This document shows positions 24,639-31,201 of a DNA stretch of 45,387 nt, one piece after another; the first letter of the stretch is position 1, and the number at the start of each line of letters is the position of its first letter. The notes below the pieces were generated by a model. The model was not told the DNA's origin. It searched no databases and saw only the letters and a program-made list of their open reading frames with translations. This DNA comes from an uncultured Eubacteriales bacterium (lineage in GTDB: Bacteria > Bacillota > Clostridia > Oscillospirales > CAG-272). The DNA lies in assembly GCA_934486825.1 (NCBI GenBank), contig CAKSQF010000017.1, positions 1 through 45,387 of the forward strand, in the 5' to 3' direction. The position numbers and the translations under genes are program-made.

Positions 24639-25760
24639 ATGAACAAAAGAAAAATGTCAAATGCGGCACTTGCCGCCGCGCTTGCCGTATGCTTTCTTGT
24701 CGGATTTCTGGCAGGCGCCGTCGGGTGTTTCCTCTTTTCGGAGGACGATACCGCCTCCGACAGCTTTCCGTCGGGCGATATTTCGATCCATTTTCCCGAG
24801 CTCGGCAACAGATACACCGGAGACTGCACTTATATAAAGGCAGGTGAGTGCGATATACTTATCGACGCCGGGTCGAGAAGATCGAGCATCGGCGATATAA
24901 AGAAGTATATTGACCGCTATGTCACCGACGGCAGACTTGAATATGTCATCGTGACGCATGCGCATGAGGATCACTACGCCGGGTTTGCCACAAACGAGAC
25001 GACCGACAGCCTTTTCGATCTTTATGAGGTCGGAACCGTGATCGATTTTTCGATAACAAATCAGTCCCGCGATGCGGTAATGTACAAAAATTATCTGCGC
25101 GAACTTGACGAGGCGGTTGAAAGAGGAGCGACTCATTACACCTCTGCGGAGTGCATACGCACCGAAAACAATGTTTTTGACCTCGGATACGGGATAGAGC
25201 TTCGCGTGCTTGACAGCTTTTTTTATTACAACAAATCCTCGGGTGAGAATAATTACTCGGTCTGCGTGATGATCTCAAAGGGAAGCGAGCATTATCTGTT
25301 CACCGGTGATCTTGAAAAGGAAGGGGAGACGCACCTTGTGAAGATGAACGATCTGCCGCATATGACTCTGTATAAGGCGGGACATCACGGTTCTTCCACA
25401 TCATCGACCGACACCCTTCTTTCGGTTATCACTCCCGAATATGTCTGTGTCTGCTGCTGTGCGGGAAGCTCCGAGTATACAAACGAGAGCAAAAACATGT
25501 TCCCGACGCAGGAGTTCTGCAACCGCGTCGCAAAATATACCGACAAGGTATTTGTGACAACTCTTTGTCTTGATTACAAAAACAACAAATTTACTTCATT
25601 CAACGGAGATATAGTATTCACCTCGGACAACGCGGGAAGCAGGATAAGCTGTTCCGGCTCATCTCTTCCGCTCTGCGAAAGCGAATGGTTTTCGAAAAAC
25701 AGGGATTGCCCCGAGGAATGGAAGAAGGGTTCATCGGGGCGAGGCAAGAGAGCCGCATGA
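24639..25760 (+). CDS. secreted ComEC-type metallo-beta-lactamase-fold hydrolase
   Basis: 373 residues. N-terminal signal/anchor helix (NAALAAALAVCFLVGFLAGAVG) followed by the MBL fold: the metal motif THAHEDH, a later FTGD and GHHGSS, the set found in the outer nuclease-like domain of ComEC/Rec2. Unlike ComEC there is no competence membrane domain. By analogy a phosphodiesterase or nuclease acting outside the membrane. Odd features are a CVCCC cluster and a cysteine-containing C-terminal tail. It overlaps the 3' end of the convergent LysR gene by 30 nt with no terminator between. Confidence 0.85.
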   Translation: MNKRKMSNAALAAALAVCFLVGFLAGAVGCFLFSEDDTASDSFPSGDISIHFPELGNRYTGDCTYIKAGECDILIDAGSRRSSIGDIKKYIDRYVTDGRLEYVIVTHAHEDHYAGFATNETTDSLFDLYEVGTVIDFSITNQSRDAVMYKNYLRELDEAVERGATHYTSAECIRTENNVFDLGYGIELRVLDSFFYYNKSSGENNYSVCVMISKGSEHYLFTGDLEKEGETHLVKMNDLPHMTLYKAGHHGSSTSSTDTLLSVITPEYVCVCCCAGSSEYTNESKNMFPTQEFCNRVAKYTDKVFVTTLCLDYKNNKFTSFNGDIVFTSDNAGSRISCSGSSLPLCESEWFSKNRDCPEEWKKGSSGRGKRAA

Positions 25761-26618
25761 CGCGCAGATACCGACGGTTTCCAACTGTATCCCGGTCAGC
25801 CGCTTGTTCTTGTGGAGCACTATGTAGAATTCCCTTGAAAGATCGGCGTCGCTGATCGCTATTTCGCGCAGTCTGCCGTCGGCTATCCGATCGCGCACGA
25901 GAAGCTCGGGCTGTACCGCAATCCCGAACCCCGCCTCGCAGGCAGCCACAAGCGCGGAATTGCTTGCCGAAACCATGATCGGGTCGGCATTTACCCTGTG
26001 AGCGGCAAAGAGACGGTCAAGCATATCGCGCGAAGCGCTTCCGCGGTCGCGCAGCAGAAGACGCTGCTTTGAAAGGGTCGCGATGTCGGTGCTTTGCGGA
26101 AAATCGTAATCGGGTGCGCAGACAGCCGTCAGCCTGTCCGACGAAAAGGCGGTCGCCCGCAGTCCGACCGTGCTTATCTTGTCCTCGATCATTCCGAAGT
26201 CAAGGTCTCCTTTCATAAGCATGTTTTCGATCTCGTATGTCTTGTTTATCGTTATCCGCAGATCGATTTTCGGATATTTTTCACCGATCGTGCGCGTTAT
26301 TTTCGCAAGACAACACCGGGCAATCGTCAGCGAGCATCCGATGCGTATGGTGGGACGCTCACTGCCTTCCCGCGCCATCTGTTCGAAATCGTCGAAGCGG
26401 GCAATGATGTCCTTGGCTTTCACAAGCAGCTCCTTGCCTTTTTCGGTGAGAACCAGCCGCTGATTTATTCTCTCGAAAAGATGGATCCCATAATAGCCTT
26501 CAAGCTCGGAGATCGCATTGCTGACGACCGGTTGCACGACGTGCAGCGCTTTTGCGGCGTTTGTCGCGCCCTTGTATTCGCAGACTGCCGCAAATATTCT
26601 CATATGCCGTATTGTCAT
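25731..26618 (-). CDS. LysR-family transcriptional regulator
   Basis: 295 residues. N-terminal winged helix-turn-helix (MTIRHMRIFAAVCEYKGATNAAKALHVVQPVVSNAISELE, about 1-60) and a periplasmic-binding-type effector domain (about 88-290; RIGCSLTIARC, GLDFGMIED-like segment, GFGIAVQPELL). Divergent from the sulfatase, its likely target. The frame is open to 26639, but AAGGAGG is 7 nt before the ATG at 26618. A 22-bp inverted repeat at 26635-26656 lies at about -65 from the sulfatase start, the classical LysR activation position, and over the lysR transcription start, which fits autorepression. Effector unknown, possibly a sulfated sugar or sulfate. Confidence 0.93.
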   Translation of the reverse strand: MTIRHMRIFAAVCEYKGATNAAKALHVVQPVVSNAISELEGYYGIHLFERINQRLVLTEKGKELLVKAKDIIARFDDFEQMAREGSERPTIRIGCSLTIARCCLAKITRTIGEKYPKIDLRITINKTYEIENMLMKGDLDFGMIEDKISTVGLRATAFSSDRLTAVCAPDYDFPQSTDIATLSKQRLLLRDRGSASRDMLDRLFAAHRVNADPIMVSASNSALVAACEAGFGIAVQPELLVRDRIADGRLREIAISDADLSREFYIVLHKNKRLTGIQLETVGICASCGSLASPR

Positions 26619-26634
26619 TTGTGTCCCTCCTTTG

Positions 26635-26656
26635 GTCATATCATTTTGGATATGAC
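26635..26656. promoter_or_regulatory. LysR-type operator
   Basis: Perfect inverted repeat GTCATATC (26635-26642) / GATATGAC (26649-26656) with a 6-nt spacer, centred about 65 nt upstream of the predicted sulfatase transcription start (near 26711). Confidence 0.7.
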
Positions 26657-26665
26657 TGCGATAAG

Positions 26666-26694
26666 ATTATACTATTTTACAAATCAACTGTCAA
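26666..26694 (-). promoter_or_regulatory. promoter of the LysR gene
   Basis: Minus strand: TTGACA (26694-26689), 17-nt spacer, TATAAT (26671-26666), fully consensus. It is interleaved with the divergent sulfatase promoter. Confidence 0.8.
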
Positions 26695-26704
26695 GTGCTA
26701 TAAT
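26676..26704 (+). promoter_or_regulatory. promoter of the sulfatase unit
   Basis: TTTACA (26676-26681), 17-nt spacer, TATAAT (26699-26704) with TGC extension. Overlaps the lysR promoter, so the two transcripts compete for polymerase unless an activator shifts the balance. Confidence 0.75.
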
Positions 26705-26736
26705 AGATACAAATAAAATTTAAGGAGAAAAACGAT

Positions 26737-28152
26737 ATGAGTAAAAAGCCGAATCTTGTTTACATGTTTGCCGACCAGCTCCGCCTGTGCAGTATGGGAT
26801 ATTACGGAGACAAGCGGGCAAAGACCCCGAACATCGACGCACTTGAAGGGTGCTCCTGCGATCTTACGAACGCTGTTTCCGGACATCCGGTTTGCGCACC
26901 CTACCGCGCATCACTTTTCACCGGAAAATACACGACCTCGACCGGAATGGTCATAAACGAAATAAGAATTTCACCGAATCACAGATCGATAGCCCATGTA
27001 ATGGACGACAACGGATACGAGACAGCATACATAGGCAAGTGGCATATGTATGCAAACCGCCTCGGCGATCACTTCAATCCGAAGAACTCGTATATTCCGG
27101 AGGGTCCGGACAGACTCGGCTTTGACGGATATTTCGCCGGCTACAACTTCCACCACGAAAACTACGGTGATCATTCCTATTATCATCTGAACAGCCCGGA
27201 AAAGATACACTACGATGGCTTTGAGCCGGATTGCCAGACGGATATGGCAATCGAAAAGCTGAAGGAACTGAAGGAGGGCGACAAGCCGTTTGCGCTCTTC
27301 CTTTCGATAGGCATCCCGCACGACCCGTGGGACGAATGGAACTGCGATCCGGAGGCGTATGCACGATTTGCCGATACCGAATTTGAGCTTCCCGAAAATT
27401 ATCTGCCCGAGAACGATAAATATGCCGACGCATGGGCAAGACTGTCTCCCGAAGAAAGAACAAAGCTGACATACTGGATGAAGGGCTATTATTCGATGGC
27501 GGCAAAGGTGGATGACAACGTCGGCAGAATGGTAAAAGCCATTGACGAACTCGGGCTGTCGGAGGACACGATCTTCGTCTTTACCTCCGATCACGGAGAG
27601 CTGTTCGGTGCGCACGGAAGACGCGCGAAGAACATTTTCTACGAGGAGTCGGTGCGCGTTCCCTTCCTCATTAAGGGTGCGGGAATCCCGGCAGGTAAGA
27701 ATGATGTCTGCCTGAATACGGTCGATATTATGCCGACGCTCCTCTCTCTCATGGGAATGAAGTCGGATATTCCCGCCGAAACCGAAGGAAGAGACCTTTC
27801 GGGCGCGCTTCTCGGCGATAAGGATGCCGTGCGTCCCGCAGGTGCGCTTATGATGGGAACCGGAGCTACCGCCTCGTGGGAGGACGGTCACGAATGGAGA
27901 GCATGGCGCACGGAGCGGTATACATATGCGACCTATCTCGTTGACGGCAAGGAGCTGCTTTTCGACAATGTCGCCGATCCGCTACAGATGCACGATCTTT
28001 CGCAGGACCCCGCATATACCGAAATCAAGGCGGAGCTGAAATATGCGATGTGGAGCGAGATGATACGCGTCGGGGACAAATTCCATCCGTCGTCCTATTA
28101 TAAAGAAAACTGGTGCGTTGACCGCATAATTCAGAAGACCAAGGCGGACTGA
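26737..28152 (+). CDS. cysteine-type sulfatase (alkaline phosphatase superfamily)
   Basis: 471 residues, no signal peptide, so cytosolic. Cys53 in HPVCAPYRASLFTGKY is the residue converted to formylglycine (C-x-P-x-R motif, here with Tyr where most have Ser). Metal ligands fit FADQ near the N-terminus and FTSDHGELFGAHGR later. Hydrolyses sulfate esters, probably on a sugar. As a Cys-type enzyme it needs an anaerobic sulfatase-maturating radical SAM enzyme, not encoded in this window. AAGGAG precedes the ATG. Two CHR transporter genes follow 4 nt after its stop, suggesting removal of the sulfate produced. Regulated by the divergent LysR. Confidence 0.93.
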   Translation: MSKKPNLVYMFADQLRLCSMGYYGDKRAKTPNIDALEGCSCDLTNAVSGHPVCAPYRASLFTGKYTTSTGMVINEIRISPNHRSIAHVMDDNGYETAYIGKWHMYANRLGDHFNPKNSYIPEGPDRLGFDGYFAGYNFHHENYGDHSYYHLNSPEKIHYDGFEPDCQTDMAIEKLKELKEGDKPFALFLSIGIPHDPWDEWNCDPEAYARFADTEFELPENYLPENDKYADAWARLSPEERTKLTYWMKGYYSMAAKVDDNVGRMVKAIDELGLSEDTIFVFTSDHGELFGAHGRRAKNIFYEESVRVPFLIKGAGIPAGKNDVCLNTVDIMPTLLSLMGMKSDIPAETEGRDLSGALLGDKDAVRPAGALMMGTGATASWEDGHEWRAWRTERYTYATYLVDGKELLFDNVADPLQMHDLSQDPAYTEIKAELKYAMWSEMIRVGDKFHPSSYYKENWCVDRIIQKTKAD

Positions 28153-28156
28153 CGGC

Positions 28157-28768
28157 ATGGCGGAGGATTCAAAGAAAAAGGGGAAGCTGCGGCGTATCGC
28201 CGCACTTTCCCTCACGATGCTGAAAATAGGACTGTTTACCTTCGGCGGAGGCTACGCCATGGTCGCACTGCTCGAAAGAGAATTTGTGTCGGGGAAAAAG
28301 TGGATCGACAAGGACGAATTTCTCGATCTCGTGGCAATCGCCGAATCGACCCCCGGACCGATTGCGGTCAACTGCGCAACTTATATCGGCTACAAGCTTG
28401 CCGGAGTTGCAGGCTCGGCGGTGGCAACCCTTGCGGTCTGTCTGCCGTCGTTCGTGATAATATATCTGATATCTCTTTTCTTTGATGCTTTTCTGTCGCT
28501 GAAATATGTCGGATATGCGTTCAGGGGAATACAGGTCTGCGTGATATATTTGATATGCAGTGCCGGAATAAAGATGCTGCGTGAAATGGAAAAGGATTTT
28601 CTGTCCTGCGCGATCGTCTGTGTTACGGTGGCAGCCATGACCGTGCTGTCTTTTCTGTCGGTCAGCTTTTCGTCGGTGTTCTATATACTGATCGGCGGTG
28701 CCGTCGGCGTTTTTGCATATTTTCTGTCAAAAATCGTCGGGAATAAGAGAAAGGACGGCAAAAAGTGA
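28157..28768 (+). CDS. CHR-family (chromate/sulfate) transporter, N-half-type subunit
   Basis: 203 residues, one CHR domain of the short-chain type. Signature motifs: TFGGGYAMVALLE near the start and IAESTPGPIAVNCATYIGYK, with about 5-6 membrane helices (e.g. TLAVCLPSFVIIYLISLFF). Short CHR proteins work as heterodimer pairs in Bacillus, and the second member overlaps it by 4 nt. CHR proteins export chromate and are linked to sulfate; here it follows a cytosolic sulfatase, so sulfate export is the favoured guess. Basic N-terminal tail EDSKKKGKLRR faces the cytosol. Confidence 0.9.
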   Translation: MAEDSKKKGKLRRIAALSLTMLKIGLFTFGGGYAMVALLEREFVSGKKWIDKDEFLDLVAIAESTPGPIAVNCATYIGYKLAGVAGSAVATLAVCLPSFVIIYLISLFFDAFLSLKYVGYAFRGIQVCVIYLICSAGIKMLREMEKDFLSCAIVCVTVAAMTVLSFLSVSFSSVFYILIGGAVGVFAYFLSKIVGNKRKDGKK

Positions 28769-29337
28769 TATATCTGAAGCTTTTCCTTACCTTTCTTGAA
28801 ATCGGCGCGCTTTCGTTCGGCGGCGGATACGGAATGATTTCGCTTATAAGAGAGCAGGTAGTCGCAAACGGCTGGCTGACCGAAAGCGAATTTCTCAGCT
28901 TTGTCGCAGTCTCCGAATCGACACCCGGTCCGCTTGCCGTCAATATGGCAACCTTTGTCGGATCGTCGCAGGCGGGACTTGCGGGAGCGTTTTTCGCAAC
29001 GCTCGGCGTTGTGCTTCCGTCATTTGTGATAATTCTCATCATTGCGGCGCTGATAAAAAATCTGCTTACCTACGCTCCTGTTCAGGCGTTTCTGCACGGG
29101 ATACGTCCGGCGGTTATCGGTCTGATACTTGCAACCGCGCTTACGATGGGACTTGATATTCTGCTGTCCTTCAAAAATGTCGGAAGCAGTGTCGTTCCCG
29201 ATCTGCGCGCGATAATTATACTTTTTCTGCTTGTTGCCGTACATGCGGCGTATGCGCTGATAAAGAAAAAACGGCCGTCGCCTATCGGAATGATCGTTTT
29301 TTCGGCGGCTCTCGGTGCGCTTGTTTACGGGATGTAG
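28765..29337 (+). CDS. CHR-family (chromate/sulfate) transporter, second subunit
   Basis: 190 residues, begins with GTG at 28765 that overlaps the TGA of the first CHR gene, so the two are translationally coupled. Motifs SFGGGYGMISLIRE and VSESTPGPLAVNMATFVG repeat those of its partner; about 6 membrane helices. Together the pair is equivalent to one long-chain ChrA split in two. No terminator or promoter lies between its stop and the ATP synthase gene 24 nt later, so the sulfatase transcript may run into the ATP synthase operon. Confidence 0.9.
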   Translation: MIYLKLFLTFLEIGALSFGGGYGMISLIREQVVANGWLTESEFLSFVAVSESTPGPLAVNMATFVGSSQAGLAGAFFATLGVVLPSFVIILIIAALIKNLLTYAPVQAFLHGIRPAVIGLILATALTMGLDILLSFKNVGSSVVPDLRAIIILFLLVAVHAAYALIKKKRPSPIGMIVFSAALGALVYGM

Positions 29338-29361
29338 TTTTGTGAAAAAGGAGGCTTTTGT

Positions 29362-30225
29362 TTGGTGAAGACCATCGGCAAAAAAACAAAAGATGAAAAA
29401 ATAAGCGGCAGAGCGCTGTTTATAATTATTTGGCTGGCACTCATTTTGCTGATTCTTGCCGCGATATTTGCGGTCGGTCTGCCGGACGGCGGGAAGAGCG
29501 AGAGCATAAAAGAGGTAATGCGCGACGGCGTTCTGCATGAGAACGACAGAGTATCGCTCTTCGGACTTGTCAAGGTTAATCCCGCGGTTATCTCGGCTTA
29601 TACCGTCAGTGCGCTGCTGATAATCGTAGCTGTGATACTGCGGATATTCGTCATACCGAGGTTCGATAAATATCACCCGAAAAAATTCCAGTGTCTGATG
29701 GAAAAAGCGGTCGGAATTTTCTACGACATGGCGAACACAAACAGTCCGCACTCGACGTCGTTTGTCGGCGCCTATATATTCAGCGCCGGGGTTTACATCT
29801 TCGTAAGCACGATCTTTGAGCTGTTCGGACTCGGCGTGACGACCGTTTCGGGCGGATATGCGTCACTGCCCGCCCCGCTTGCCGATATAAACGGCGCTCT
29901 CGGAATGGGAATACTCTCGTTTGCCGTTATCCTCGGCGCGGGACTTGTCAAAAACGGCATAAAGGGGATGCTCGGCGCACTCAAGGATTTTTCGCTCCCG
30001 ATATCGATGAGCTTCCGTCTGTTCGGCGCATTGCTGAGCGGACTTCTCGTTACCGAGCTTGTCTATTACTACACGCCGCTGAGCTTCGTGCTTCCGGTGG
30101 CGGTCGGAGTCATGTTTACTCTTTTGCATGCGATCATCCAGACATATGTTCTTGCTACTCTCGTTTCCACCTTCTACGGGGAAGCGGCAGAGCCGAAGAA
30201 GAAAAAACAAAAAAACGGTAAGTAA
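29362..30225 (+). CDS. atpB: F1Fo ATP synthase subunit a
   Basis: 287 residues, about 6 membrane helices. Essential Arg219 lies in SFRLFGALLSG and Gln260 in HAIIQTYVLATL, both family hallmarks, forming the proton (or sodium) half-channels beside the c ring. Odd points: the usual RLFGN..aGE after the Arg is RLFGALLSGLL here, so the conserved Asn is Ala and the conserved Glu is Leu; a Glu occurs one helix turn later (232). The N-terminus has an extra hydrophobic helix (about 18-40). Start is TTG at 29362, 7 nt after GGAGG (29350-29354); GTG at 29365 is possible. First gene of the a-c-b-(delta)alpha-gamma-beta-epsilon operon; atpI is absent. Confidence 0.9.
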   Translation: MVKTIGKKTKDEKISGRALFIIIWLALILLILAAIFAVGLPDGGKSESIKEVMRDGVLHENDRVSLFGLVKVNPAVISAYTVSALLIIVAVILRIFVIPRFDKYHPKKFQCLMEKAVGIFYDMANTNSPHSTSFVGAYIFSAGVYIFVSTIFELFGLGVTTVSGGYASLPAPLADINGALGMGILSFAVILGAGLVKNGIKGMLGALKDFSLPISMSFRLFGALLSGLLVTELVYYYTPLSFVLPVAVGVMFTLLHAIIQTYVLATLVSTFYGEAAEPKKKKQKNGK

Positions 30226-30247
30226 TTACGGAAGGGGATTTGTTATT

Positions 30248-30646
30248 ATGAAAACAACCGAAAAAACATTCAGAGCAAAAAAATTCATGTCGGCAGTCCT
30301 TGCGATTGCGCTTGTCGCGCTTTTCGTCCTTATGACGGGCTTCGGGGTATTTGCCGACACGGCTGTAAACGAAGGCGATAAGACCTCCGCCGCAGAGGAG
30401 ACAACGGCGAAAGCCGACGATTCGGTCGGAACAAAGGCGATTGCCGCGGGAGCCGTTGTCTGCATAGTTGCGACTGCTGCCGCAATCGCAATGGGAATGG
30501 TCGTTTCGAAGGCTTCCGAATCGATCGCGCGTCAGCCGGAAGCCGATTCGAAGATCAGATCGGGCATGATGCTCGGACTTGTTTTTATTGAAACGGTAGT
30601 TATTTACGCTCTTATTGTTGCGATCCTGATTATATTTGTGCTCTGA
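30248..30646 (+). CDS. atpE: ATP synthase subunit c with signal-peptide-like extension
   Basis: 132 residues against about 75-90 for most c subunits. Residues 1-36 read as a signal peptide (KKFMSAVLAIALVALFVLMTGFGVFA), then an acidic linker to about 60. Helix 1 (62-90) carries AxAxAxG (A77, A79, A81, G83) where most have GxGxGxG; the loop is ARQPEA; helix 2 has the ion-binding Glu115 in FIETVVIY. Thr116 and Tyr120 match sodium-type rings, but the sodium ligand Gln is replaced by Met82, so proton or sodium specificity is open. The Ala motif resembles that of alkaliphilic Bacillus c rings. The frame is open to 30128, but the ATG at 30248 fits the signal sequence. Confidence 0.88.
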   Translation: MKTTEKTFRAKKFMSAVLAIALVALFVLMTGFGVFADTAVNEGDKTSAAEETTAKADDSVGTKAIAAGAVVCIVATAAAIAMGMVVSKASESIARQPEADSKIRSGMMLGLVFIETVVIYALIVAILIIFVL

Positions 30647-30664
30647 TCGCAGGGAGATCACATC

Positions 30665-31201
30665 ATGCCTTTGAATATTGATTTTTTGCAGGTACTGCTT
30701 CATATGCTGAACTTCGTCATACTTGCGGGAGCGCTGTCACTGCTTCTCTACAAGCCGGTAGCGTCAATGATAAAATCGCGCCGCGAATATTATGACGGGC
30801 TTGCCGACGAAAACGAAAAGCAGGCAAAGGAAAACAGCCGCATGAAGGAAGAGTACGAAAAGAAGCTGGCGGAGGTCGATCGCGAGATCGACGTGATGCG
30901 CTCGGAAGCCGAAAAAGAGAGCGCGGAAAACGCCAAGATATACATCGACAGAGCAAACGAAAAGGCGGCGGCGATAATATCCGCGGCGGAAAAAGAGGCA
31001 GAGGACAGGAAAAAGCATATACTTGAATCAGCGCAGACCGAGATCGGGGAGCTTGTGCTGTCGGCGGCGCAGAAGCTTGTTTCGGATACCGTAACGCCCG
31101 AACGCGACAGCGCGCTTTACGACGAATTTGTCCGTCTTGCCGAGGGGACGCTTGCCGAAAGGTCGGCAGAAAGCAAAGAGGAACCGACGGATGGAAAATA
31201 A
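30665..31201 (+). CDS. atpF: ATP synthase subunit b
   Basis: 178 residues: one N-terminal membrane helix (LHMLNFVILAGALSLLLYKPV), then a long, highly charged helix forming the peripheral stalk (about 30-160), as usual for b. It is not fused to delta, unlike mycobacterial b-delta: the C-terminus simply ends in a polar tail. GGGAGAT precedes the ATG. It overlaps the alpha gene by 11 nt (31191-31201), at the place where a delta gene would normally stand. Confidence 0.92.
   Translation: MPLNIDFLQVLLHMLNFVILAGALSLLLYKPVASMIKSRREYYDGLADENEKQAKENSRMKEEYEKKLAEVDREIDVMRSEAEKESAENAKIYIDRANEKAAAIISAAEKEAEDRKKHILESAQTEIGELVLSAAQKLVSDTVTPERDSALYDEFVRLAEGTLAERSAESKEEPTDGK

Noticed and set aside
30665..31201. 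b-delta fusion that would explain the missing delta gene
   Set aside because: The b subunit is of ordinary length and ends in a polar tail with no delta motifs; the delta C-domain is on alpha instead.
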